DNA of 64,000 bases from Anaerolineae bacterium. GTDB lineage: Bacteria > Chloroflexota > Anaerolineae > Aggregatilineales > Phototrophicaceae. The stretch lies in NCBI GenBank assembly GCA_022843385.1, contig JALHNT010000018.1, positions 1 to 64,000 of the forward strand, given 5' to 3'. The stretch's first letter is position 1. Every line of letters begins with the position of its first letter. The notes under the pieces were generated by a model that was not told the origin of the DNA, searched no databases, and saw only the letters and a list, made by a program, of their open reading frames with translations. Below are positions 1 through 7,823 of this stretch, piece by piece. The translations under genes and the position numbers were made by a program.

Positions 1-1488
1 CGCCTGTGTCCCTTCGTTCCCATAGATCATGTGGAACTGCCCTTTGGTCTGCGCCCCAATCATTATGGAGATGCGGCGCTTGCGGACGAGGTTCACATCC
101 GCTACCAGACTATCGAGCTTGCCGAGGGTCGGGAATTCATCGAGAATGACACCGACGGGAACAGGCAAAGGTCCTTTATTGCGTTCGCCAATGGTGTCGA
201 GGTCAAGCATCAGTTTACGCAGGGTTGCTCCAAGATAAGAGGCATACACCGCCCGCATACGACCCGGACAGGTCAGGACAACCACGGTTGGCTGACCCAC
301 AATGAGGTCAGCATCAAAGTCCGAAGCGCTGGTGTTGGCGCGCACATCAGTAGAAGCCCAACCGGTGAGTGCCGTCGCCAGTGTTGCCACCACATTTGAG
401 GCGACTTTGCCATCCGACCCCACCGAGGCAATGAAACTGTTCGCCAGCAGTGCCGCGTCATCTTTCTGCGAAGCAAGTTTGCCCGCCAGCCCTTTGAGGT
501 CGTTCATGGCGTTGTAGATTTCGCCCAGATTGGGGAAACGAATCAGGCAGGCGGCCAGCAAAGCCGCCGCGCTGTCCGTCCAGAAACGGTTGTCGCCAGC
601 GGCAGACGGCACGAGGACATCGGCGATAGCGCGGGCATCGGACACATTCTCAATGCCTTCCGCCAGGTTGTAACGCGGACCAATGGTGCTGGTGGGGTCA
701 TGCACCACCACCAGATGGCGGGTGACAGCGGCATACTTCAACACATGCCCGGTGATTTCACCCTGCGGGTCAGCCACCACCAGCGAATGTCCCGCCAGCA
801 TCCGATCCGCGATGGCAGGCAGGATAATGCCCTGCGTCTTACCCGACCCCGGACCGCCGAGCGTCAGGATGCCACGTGCCACATCTTCGCCGCTGAGGGA
901 GAAGCGACCCATACCCAGATCGAGCCGTCGCTTCTGTTCACCCCAGAACGCGCCGAGCAGCGACAATCCTTCCGTGTCTTCCCGACGGAAGCGTTTATAC
1001 TCGCGCATGGTGCAGAAATGCGACGAACCCAGCGCCCCACGTTTGACCTGTGGATTTCGCAGGCGATCCACCCGTTCACGCAGCCAACCGCCGTTCTTGA
1101 TGCCGCTGTGCAGCCCAATCGTCAGGAAGAACCACAACATCACCAGCATCATGCCGAACATGAATAGGCGCATCGCGTTCACATTCGATGGCGCACCAAC
1201 GAGCAGTTGGATAACACCGCTGGTGGACTGCCGCCCACGTAGCGGCTGCACCGCCATATCGCCCAGCAGCGTCAGGTAAACCGCTGACACCCCCATCACG
1301 ACGATCAGGTGAGCCAGGAGTTTCGCACTGCGCTTCCAGCCCGTCGTGCCCTGCACTTCGCTGGTGCGCTGGATGCCCGCCCCCAGCATGGCGCTGACCA
1401 TGATGGGAGCGGTGAGTGTCAGGCAGAGGAGGGGGGCGAGCAAGCCGCCCAGCAGCGCCCGCCCCTCGGTGAACAACCAATAGAACAT
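1..1488 (-). CDS. VirD4/TraG-type conjugative coupling ATPase (partial, C-terminus beyond window)
   Basis: This frame reads without a stop from an ATG at 1488 to the window edge, giving 496 residues of an unfinished protein. The N-terminus is hydrophobic, with membrane segments near residues 13-35, 57-77 and 105-125. A Walker A motif GGPGSGKT lies at 211-218 and a Walker B stretch VGVILDEFPTLGKL lies near 445. This order is that of type IV coupling proteins, inner-membrane hexameric ATPases that pass the relaxase-DNA complex to the secretion channel. It is the last gene visible in a tight minus-strand operon and starts 3 bp after the stop of the small membrane protein before it. The family call is secure; substrate specificity and the relaxase partner cannot be seen. 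Confidence 0.93.
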   Translation of the reverse strand, partial: MFYWLFTEGRALLGGLLAPLLCLTLTAPIMVSAMLGAGIQRTSEVQGTTGWKRSAKLLAHLIVVMGVSAVYLTLLGDMAVQPLRGRQSTSGVIQLLVGAPSNVNAMRLFMFGMMLVMLWFFLTIGLHSGIKNGGWLRERVDRLRNPQVKRGALGSSHFCTMREYKRFRREDTEGLSLLGAFWGEQKRRLDLGMGRFSLSGEDVARGILTLGGPGSGKTQGIILPAIADRMLAGHSLVVADPQGEITGHVLKYAAVTRHLVVVHDPTSTIGPRYNLAEGIENVSDARAIADVLVPSAAGDNRFWTDSAAALLAACLIRFPNLGEIYNAMNDLKGLAGKLASQKDDAALLANSFIASVGSDGKVASNVVATLATALTGWASTDVRANTSASDFDADLIVGQPTVVVLTCPGRMRAVYASYLGATLRKLMLDLDTIGERNKGPLPVPVGVILDEFPTLGKLDSLVADVNLVRKRRISIMIGAQTKGQFHMIYGNEGTQA

Positions 1489-1491
1489 CGG

Positions 1492-1698
1492 CTACACCCC
1501 CTGATCTTTACATGGATTGGCACAGCGTCGCAGCAGCACCCGATTGCCCAACCAGCCGAGTCCCACCAACAGCACCCCGGTCAGGTAAAGCGCCTCCCCA
1601 AAGCTCATGCCGAACACCCGTCCGACAGCAGCGCCAGTCAGCAGCAGGGTGATGAGGGCAAAGACGCCCAGTGCGGTCTGTGGTTTGAGCATGGTCAT
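1492..1698 (-). CDS. small two-segment membrane protein of the conjugative operon
   Basis: The 68-residue product has two hydrophobic segments, about residues 8-28 and 36-54, followed by a short basic and cysteine-containing tail (RRCANPCKDQGV). I do not recognise a family. It sits 3 bp from the genes on both sides, between the 909-residue acidic protein and the VirD4-type ATPase, so it is almost certainly co-transcribed with them. A helper of the membrane coupling complex is a reasonable inference from position only. Confidence 0.7.
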   Translation of the reverse strand: MTMLKPQTALGVFALITLLLTGAAVGRVFGMSFGEALYLTGVLLVGLGWLGNRVLLRRCANPCKDQGV

Positions 1699-1701
1699 CG
1701 C

Positions 1702-4431
1702 TTAAAAGTCCAGTTCCGGTGTGCCGGATGCCATCTCCGGTTCATCCCGCTCGACGACCTGCTGAATCGGGTCGGTATACAGTCCCTCCGCCGCAATCCG
1801 CGCATCGCGTTCGGCATTCGGATTGTAGGGATGCCAGTCCGCCGGGTCGCGGGTGAGCGTCAGTTCGGCGTTCTGGTATGCCTTCAAATCGTCCCCTTCA
1901 AGCGTCTTCCACTCGGCAGGCAGTCCTTCCAGCCGCGCCACCTCCACCGCCAGTTCTGGTCCATCGAGTAATCCCGGCACAAGATAGCCGTTGAATTCCT
2001 TGCCAAACGCATCGACTGCCGCTGTCGTCTCGAAGTGCGCCATCTCCAGCATTCGGAACGGCTCGTCTGCCGCCATCGCTGGACTGCCAACAGCATCCGG
2101 ATCGCGTTCCACCCCGGGATAAACGACCATATGCAGGGCATGTCCTAACGGCTCACCTTCGGGGTCGTTCACCGGGATCGGATCAAGCCGCCAGTAGGGG
2201 TTTTCTACACCGGGCTGCGGTGCGGGATCTTCGATCTTCTCCCCATCGGTGTTCCAGTAGGGATTAATCTCATCCTCCAACTGCTGTGCCAGCGTCTCAA
2301 AGCGGTCGGGTGGTCCCTGCGTAAACAAACGCGGGTCAACGCGATCCCCATAGAGCCAGTCATTCTGGACAGCGGTGAGTTCGGCTTTATGCATCATGGC
2401 TTCCAGCCCGCGCCCGTCATGAACTTCAAGCAGCGCCTCCCGCGCCTGCTCTGCCTGTTCGCGTCCTTTTTCATCCTCCGAGTCCCAGGTATCCAGCGTC
2501 ACCGACTGCATCCCCAGATAACCGCCCGGTTCTTTCCAGTATTTCTCGACCATCAATTCCCGCGTCCAGGGGTCGGTTTCCTGCACCACCACCGCATAAT
2601 TTACGGTATCGTTCACCGGTTGCAGCAGTTCGGTCTCAGATTGCTCAAAGGTTGCCTCAAACCAGGCTGCGCCTTCCAGCGCCGCATTCGCTTCGCGCTC
2701 ACGGGCGGCTTCAGCGGCGAACTCACGATACATCGTCGGATAGTCGGGTGCTTCCGGTTCGAGCGTGACAGGCATGTAAGGTTCGGTTTCCATTTCGGTC
2801 ACATCCACCGACTGCACCAGTTCGCGTTCGCGGAGGGTGGTGAATGGATCCGGTGGTCCTTCGGTAAAGAGACGCGGATCGGCGCGTTCGCCATCCAGCA
2901 GCCCATTGGCTACCGCCAGCTGCTCGGCTTCGTGCATCGCCGCTTCCAGTCCTTCGGTTTGCTGCATCGTTGTCAACCGCTCGACTTCTGCCTCAAAGCG
3001 CTCGACCACCTGCCCACCGCCGTCGCCTTCATGCAACGCCAACAGGATAAAATCACTGCGCTGTCCGCCTTCCGGTTCAGTCCAGGCCTTATGCGCCTCC
3101 AGCGCCAGCGCGTCGTCGCCAAACAGGTTGTAGTCGAAGGAATACTTCACGTTATCGTGCATCTCACGCTCCATGACTCGTGTCCGTTCAGTGGTGAAGG
3201 GGTCGGGCGGGGCATCGTCCTCAAAGAACACCCGCCCATCGGCGCGGTGTGGGTCGAGATAGCCACCCGCCACCGCCAGCCGTTCCGCTTGATTCATCGC
3301 GGCTTCCAGTCCCTGCGTTTTCAGTGCCTCTTCCAGTTCACGCTCATCAGTCTGCGCTTCATCCCACATGCCATATTCGGCAAGGGTGAAGGTGTCGAAG
3401 CGGCGTTCACTACCGTGCATCCACGTTTTCACCGCTTCCAGCGACGGCTCATTGTTTGGACCCACGCCATAGCCGAAGTAGTATTCCGGCTCAGGATTGA
3501 GTGCAGGCAAATCCATTGGGGCAGGAATTTCCTGCCCGTGATGGTCGGCAACATCGTGGGCAAACTGCTGCGCCATGTAGAGGTCGCCCTTCTCCAGATA
3601 CATCTCCAAGCCCGGCAGCGGCCAGACCGAACCGGGGTCGTCGTCAGGCAGCGGCATGACTGGATACGAGTCGTGTTTCACTACACCGTCGTTCGTCTCC
3701 AGCGCCCGGAAGTAGCGCAGTTCATAGGGTTCGGTTTCCGGTTCAGCCTTCTCGACCACCGCGAACCAGTGCGCCGTCCCGCCACCATCGACGTGATGAG
3801 CGTGTCCCATGCCCTGCGCGTCAAAGGGCTGCATTCCCTCACCAAAGGTAAAGGGCAGGTCGTCTGGCAGGTCGGGGTTTGGTACAGCCTCAAACAACGG
3901 CGTGCCGGGAGCGACCTGTCCCCGCACTTCCGCTTCGTGCTGCGCCCTATCCAGCAGACGCTCGTTGCCACCTTCGACCCAGGCACGATCCAACTGCCCA
4001 CACAGGTTTTCCATGTCTTCGGTGCGTCCATCCGCAATCAGCGCCGCCGTCACCTGTTCCCCGCTGAGATACAGCAGATGGACTTTGGCACTGTCACCCG
4101 TCGAACCATCCGTCGGGAACACCAGCGCCAGGTACTGCCCATCCAGATAAGGCATCTGCGCCACCCGACGGGCATCTTCCCCTAAACCATCCAGCCCGTC
4201 TTTTTCCAGAGCGCCTTCGACTTCCCGCTGATGTTCTTCGGCAGAACCCCACGACGCATACGCCCCTAAGCGCAGGCGCTGCTCGTGTTCCAGCCCATAA
4301 CGATCTGTCGAGGCGCGAACCAGATCAACGCCGTACTGCGCCCCGTAGTCGTCGCGCTCCGGTGTAACAACTTCAACGGCATAAATAGAGCCATCTTCGG
4401 CAGTGTGACGCACAACTTCGCTCTCACTCAT
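1702..4431 (-). CDS. large acidic repeat protein of unknown function (909 aa)
   Basis: I do not recognise a named family. The protein is soluble in appearance, with no signal peptide or membrane segment, and very rich in Glu and Asp. It contains several divergent copies of a domain of roughly 100-190 residues. The best marker of the domain is a helix of the type GLEAAMHEAEQLAVANGLLD followed by an R-x-D-x-R-x-F turn and a P-P-D-x-F-x-T stretch; clear copies lie near residues 380, 505 and 690, with weaker ones near the N-terminus and near 830. The 387-residue protein two genes upstream carries a related helix. The start overlaps the preceding small gene by 8 bp. Its place between topoisomerase and coupling-protein genes suggests a cytoplasmic role in transfer or protection of DNA; a DNA-mimic role is only a guess from its acidity. 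Confidence 0.8.
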   Translation of the reverse strand: MSESEVVRHTAEDGSIYAVEVVTPERDDYGAQYGVDLVRASTDRYGLEHEQRLRLGAYASWGSAEEHQREVEGALEKDGLDGLGEDARRVAQMPYLDGQYLALVFPTDGSTGDSAKVHLLYLSGEQVTAALIADGRTEDMENLCGQLDRAWVEGGNERLLDRAQHEAEVRGQVAPGTPLFEAVPNPDLPDDLPFTFGEGMQPFDAQGMGHAHHVDGGGTAHWFAVVEKAEPETEPYELRYFRALETNDGVVKHDSYPVMPLPDDDPGSVWPLPGLEMYLEKGDLYMAQQFAHDVADHHGQEIPAPMDLPALNPEPEYYFGYGVGPNNEPSLEAVKTWMHGSERRFDTFTLAEYGMWDEAQTDERELEEALKTQGLEAAMNQAERLAVAGGYLDPHRADGRVFFEDDAPPDPFTTERTRVMEREMHDNVKYSFDYNLFGDDALALEAHKAWTEPEGGQRSDFILLALHEGDGGGQVVERFEAEVERLTTMQQTEGLEAAMHEAEQLAVANGLLDGERADPRLFTEGPPDPFTTLRERELVQSVDVTEMETEPYMPVTLEPEAPDYPTMYREFAAEAAREREANAALEGAAWFEATFEQSETELLQPVNDTVNYAVVVQETDPWTRELMVEKYWKEPGGYLGMQSVTLDTWDSEDEKGREQAEQAREALLEVHDGRGLEAMMHKAELTAVQNDWLYGDRVDPRLFTQGPPDRFETLAQQLEDEINPYWNTDGEKIEDPAPQPGVENPYWRLDPIPVNDPEGEPLGHALHMVVYPGVERDPDAVGSPAMAADEPFRMLEMAHFETTAAVDAFGKEFNGYLVPGLLDGPELAVEVARLEGLPAEWKTLEGDDLKAYQNAELTLTRDPADWHPYNPNAERDARIAAEGLYTDPIQQVVERDEPEMASGTPELDF

Positions 4432-4678
4432 GCGCGTCCTTCCGCTCCAGCCGGATCAGAAACTCCGGCGATTCGCTTTCGCCCGCCGGGACGAAATAGC
4501 CGGATTTGCCCAGTTTCTTTTTCCATGCCAGCACCTGGCGCACGGCGCGACGGACGCTGCCGGGACGATCCAGCCCGTACAGGTCGCACAGTTCTGCTAG
4601 CGCTGCCTGATCTTCAGGCGTTAATCGGATGGTGAAACTGCGGGTTTTGACTTCGTTGGCATCGCTTACATCGCTCAC
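4424..4678 (-). CDS. ribbon-helix-helix-like small protein
   Basis: The 84-residue product contains a stretch T-R-S-F-T-I-R-L-T-P-E-D followed by two predicted helices (residues 23-33 and 38-52), the layout of a ribbon-helix-helix DNA-binding domain of the CopG/MetJ type. The C-terminus is a basic and then acidic tail. The gene overlaps its upstream neighbour by 4 bp (ATGA arrangement) and its downstream neighbour by 8 bp, so it is translationally coupled inside the operon. Such proteins on mobile elements often act as autorepressors or as accessory proteins at the transfer origin; which applies here is unknown. Confidence 0.75.
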   Translation of the reverse strand: MSDVSDANEVKTRSFTIRLTPEDQAALAELCDLYGLDRPGSVRRAVRQVLAWKKKLGKSGYFVPAGESESPEFLIRLERKDAHE

Positions 4679-5838
4679 AGTTCCACCTCCCAGGCATCGC
4701 GGGTATAGTCGGCAATCTCGCGTGCCGCTTCAGGTTCCAGCGCCACCCCGCGTTCGTTTTCCCACAGATCACGCTGGTCGGTTGCCAGTGCCATGCCTTC
4801 AGCGGCATCGAAGCAGCGGTCAATCCCGCCTTTCTGGGCCACCTGAATCAGATACTCGGCAGCGTTGTATGCCTTGTCCCATTCGCCGGGGACACAGGGC
4901 GCAAGCTGCGCCTCCATCTCACCCGTTTCAGGATTGCGTCCCAGCGACAGGATACTGGTGACACAGTTCTCACGGTCTTCCTTGTCCGGTTGAAAGACTC
5001 CAATCCAGTACGCCATCCCGGTTTCGGCATCGTAGAAAGGAGGCGGATCTTTGGTCGGGTCGAAGCCCTCAGCTTCAATGCCAATTGCGCTCAACGCCTG
5101 AAATGCCGAACCTTCTTCAAGCTGCGGCGCTTCTGCCTCTTGTTCGACCACGACCCCACCCAACTCAATGGCAGTCTGAATGAGCGGGTCAATGGCAGCG
5201 TCGGGCGGTTCATCGCGCCCACCGATGCCACCGTCTTCCAGATCGCGCAAGTGTTCATAGGCGGCATATTCTTCGGGGGTCGCGCCGCGCCACTGCTCCG
5301 GTTCGGGGTTCATCTCAGCAGCGCGGGCTTCCGCAAACTCCGGCACCTGATAAGCAGGCAGTCCCTGATCGTGCATCTGCTCCTGAAGGGTGTGGTAAAA
5401 AGCTGCCGCCACATCCACATCGTCAAACGAAGCAACGGGTAGGTAGCTCCCGCCCAGGTCGCCTGTGTTGACGTTAGCGTACACATCCAGCGCGCCAATC
5501 TCGTAGCGCGTGCCATCATCGCTCTCGCGTTCGACCCCGATCAGGCGGGCATCATGCCAGCCCCAGCCTTCGTCCGCAGGTTCAAGCGGCTCGAAGCCTT
5601 GCAAACCATCCTGCGCCAGCGCTGGGACATGCGGCAGATTTTGGACATCCTCCGGCGTGAAGCGCTCATCGTCCGGCAGCCAGGGGTCATCCGTCGGCAC
5701 ATAGCCATAATCCGGTGGTGCGCCGCTGAACAGGTCATCCGGGAAAGGATCGTCCGGTATGAAATAGACCTCATCCGGCGGCGGTGGCATCCAGTCATCG
5801 TAGTCAATGGGCGGCGGTTCAGGCATGTAGTCACTCAT
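4675..5838 (-). CDS. acidic protein sharing the repeat domain of its 909-aa neighbour (387 aa)
   Basis: The N-terminal 65 residues are Pro- and Asp-rich and probably disordered. Two domain copies follow. The second ends with a helix GGIDRCFDAAEGMALATDQR, which lines up with the GLEAAMHEAEQLAVANG helix of the 909-residue protein. No membrane segment, signal peptide or catalytic motif is visible. The start codon lies 4 bp after the stop of the topoisomerase gene. Function is unknown; the shared domain suggests that this and the larger protein work together or compete for one partner. Confidence 0.8.
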   Translation of the reverse strand: MSDYMPEPPPIDYDDWMPPPPDEVYFIPDDPFPDDLFSGAPPDYGYVPTDDPWLPDDERFTPEDVQNLPHVPALAQDGLQGFEPLEPADEGWGWHDARLIGVERESDDGTRYEIGALDVYANVNTGDLGGSYLPVASFDDVDVAAAFYHTLQEQMHDQGLPAYQVPEFAEARAAEMNPEPEQWRGATPEEYAAYEHLRDLEDGGIGGRDEPPDAAIDPLIQTAIELGGVVVEQEAEAPQLEEGSAFQALSAIGIEAEGFDPTKDPPPFYDAETGMAYWIGVFQPDKEDRENCVTSILSLGRNPETGEMEAQLAPCVPGEWDKAYNAAEYLIQVAQKGGIDRCFDAAEGMALATDQRDLWENERGVALEPEAAREIADYTRDAWEVEL

Positions 5839-5842
5839 GCGC

Positions 5843-7588
5843 TTACTCCTCCGCCGGGCGCAGCATCAAAGGCTTCGGTGTGTGCCGCGCCTTGACCTGT
5901 GCGAGCGCATATTCCGTCGCTTGGCCCAGGCGCGGATTGAAGCCGTCCCAGAATGTCCGCAGCACTTCCAGTCGGGTTGTGCTGCCCGCCGCAATCCGGT
6001 CAAGCTGGTCTTCCAGTCGGGCGGTGTAGTCATACGCCAGCACATCGGCGAAGTGCGCCGTCAGAAAATCGCACAGCGCGATGCCGTTTTCGGTGGGAAT
6101 GAGCCGTTTCTGGATCGACTTCACATAGCCTTTGTCCTTCACCGTTTTGACCATGCTGGCGTAGGTCGAAGGGCGACCAATGCCGCGCTGCTCCAGCGCC
6201 TGCACCAGCGCAGCTTCGGTATAGCGGGCAGGGGCGCGGGTCTGATGGTCTTCCACCAGCGGCACGACCAGCTGCAAGACCTGGTTATCCTTCAGCGGCG
6301 GCAGGGTCCCGGTTTCTTCGTTCCCGTCTTCACCCTCGTCGGCAGGCTCTTCATAAACCTTGAGAAAGCCGTCGAACAACAGTGAACGCCCCTGCGCCCG
6401 AAATTCCATTGGGAACGGTTGTCCCTGGGCTTTGCCTGCATAGATGACCGCGCCGGTGACGGTGTAGAGGGCAGGCGACATCTGTGAAGCGATGAACCGC
6501 TTCCAGATCAGGGCGTAGAGCGCCGCACCGTCACCCTCCATATCTTTAGGTAAGCGGTTCACATCGGTCGGGCGGATGGCTTCATGCGCTTCCTGTGCGT
6601 TCGCCGTTTTCACGGTGTAGGTGGGTGACTCTGGCGGTAGGTAGTCCGCCCCATGGTCACGGGCGATGTAGTCCCGCGCTGCGGTCTGTGCTTCGGGTGC
6701 GATGGACACGCCATCGGTCCGCATATAGGTGATCCAGCCCTGCTCGTAGAGGGTTTGGGCCAGCGCCATCGTCTTATCCGGTGACAGCCCCAGACCCTTC
6801 GAGGCTGCCTGTTGCAGTGCTGAGGTGGTGAAGGGCGGCAGTGGGCTGCGCGGTTTCACCGTGCGTCCGGCTTTGCCGACCCACACCTGCGCCGTTTGCA
6901 GCAGCGTCACCAGTTTGTCCAGGGGTTCGCGGGTCTTGAAGGCACTGTCCGCGCCTTTGACGCGGTGCAGTTTCGCCGTGAACTCCGTCCCGTCGGCAGC
7001 CAACGTGAGCGCCAGTGTCCAGAAGGTTTCCGGCGTGAAGGTCTCGATCTCGCGCTCACGCTCCACCACCAACCGCAGGCAGACGCTCTGCACCCGCCCG
7101 GCGGAGAACTTGCCATCCAGCGCTTTCGCCGCTAGCGGTGAAGCCAGATAGCCCACCAGCCGGTCCACAATACGCCGCGCCTGCTGCGCTTCGACGAGAT
7201 TGATGTCCAACGCACGGGGATGAGCAACAGCTTCGCGTACTGCGTCTTTGGTGATGGCATGGAACAGCGCCCGGTAAACGGGTTTGTCCTTCGGCACATT
7301 CGCCAGTTTCAGCAGATGCCAGGCGATGGCTTCACCTTCCCGATCCGGGTCGGTAGCCACGTAGACCGCTTCGACATCCTTGATCGCCTTGAGCAGCTTC
7401 TTGACCACATTGCTTTTACCGGGCAGCACTTCATACGTCGGGCGGAAGTCAGCAGCAACTTCCACCCCCAGTTCAGCTTCGGGCAGGTCGCGGACGTGTC
7501 CCAGACACGCCTCCACCCGCCAGCCCTGCCCGAGAAATCCGGCGATCTTTTTGGACTTCGCCGGGGATTCAACAATCACCAGTTTCAT
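5843..7588 (-). CDS. topA: type IA DNA topoisomerase, short form without zinc-finger tail
   Basis: The 581-residue product relaxes negatively supercoiled DNA by single-strand passage. A Toprim domain fills the N-terminus, with ESPAKSKKI at 7-15 and the metal-binding DPDRE at 80-84. The active-site tyrosine is Y288 in GWITYMRTDG, and the downstream AQEAHEAIRP motif is present. The C-terminal cysteine-rich zinc ribbons found in chromosomal TopA (about 865 residues in Escherichia coli) are missing, as in many plasmid or element-borne copies. It sits between the VirB4 gene and the acidic proteins, which argues that it serves transfer or replication of the element rather than being the cell's main TopA. 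Confidence 0.93.
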   Translation of the reverse strand: MKLVIVESPAKSKKIAGFLGQGWRVEACLGHVRDLPEAELGVEVAADFRPTYEVLPGKSNVVKKLLKAIKDVEAVYVATDPDREGEAIAWHLLKLANVPKDKPVYRALFHAITKDAVREAVAHPRALDINLVEAQQARRIVDRLVGYLASPLAAKALDGKFSAGRVQSVCLRLVVEREREIETFTPETFWTLALTLAADGTEFTAKLHRVKGADSAFKTREPLDKLVTLLQTAQVWVGKAGRTVKPRSPLPPFTTSALQQAASKGLGLSPDKTMALAQTLYEQGWITYMRTDGVSIAPEAQTAARDYIARDHGADYLPPESPTYTVKTANAQEAHEAIRPTDVNRLPKDMEGDGAALYALIWKRFIASQMSPALYTVTGAVIYAGKAQGQPFPMEFRAQGRSLLFDGFLKVYEEPADEGEDGNEETGTLPPLKDNQVLQLVVPLVEDHQTRAPARYTEAALVQALEQRGIGRPSTYASMVKTVKDKGYVKSIQKRLIPTENGIALCDFLTAHFADVLAYDYTARLEDQLDRIAAGSTTRLEVLRTFWDGFNPRLGQATEYALAQVKARHTPKPLMLRPAEE

Positions 7589-7591
7589 GCG

Positions 7592-7798
7592 TTACTTGCC
7601 TCCTTCATCCAGCGCCGGATGGCGGCGCTGCTGCTCAGGTTGTGCGCCAGCGTTCGCAGCAGCTGGCGGGCGCTGCGCCGTGAGATGGGCGTCCAATTCA
7701 CGCTCTCTGAGAACCAACCAGACCGGCCATTCACGGAAGGCGTGGTAAGCCTCTTCTTCGAGCGCCTGAAACGGACTGGCAGCCGTTTTTTTCGACAC
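7592..7798 (-). CDS. small hypothetical protein between virB4-like and topA genes
   Basis: The 68-residue frame starts at a GTG with GGAGG seven bases upstream, and ends 3 bp before the topoisomerase start. The product is hydrophilic, with a central E-W-P-V-W-L-V-L-R-E-R-E-L-D helix and a Gln/Ala/Pro-rich tail. I do not recognise it. A second open frame on the same strand (7585..7812) gives an Arg/Ser-rich product with a less natural composition, so I prefer this one. It bridges two genes of a continuous operon. Confidence 0.6.
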   Translation of the reverse strand: MSKKTAASPFQALEEEAYHAFREWPVWLVLRERELDAHLTAQRPPAAANAGAQPEQQRRHPALDEGGK

Positions 7799-7823
7799 GG
7801 TTCATCCTCCATCCTTCTATTCC

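Noticed and set aside
2389..4185. Open frame of 598 codons on the plus strand, antisense to the acidic 909-residue protein
   Set aside because: Its product is rich in Arg, His, Phe and Gln with no recognisable motif, and it mirrors the codon bias of the real gene. The minus-strand gene fits the operon and has repeat structure.
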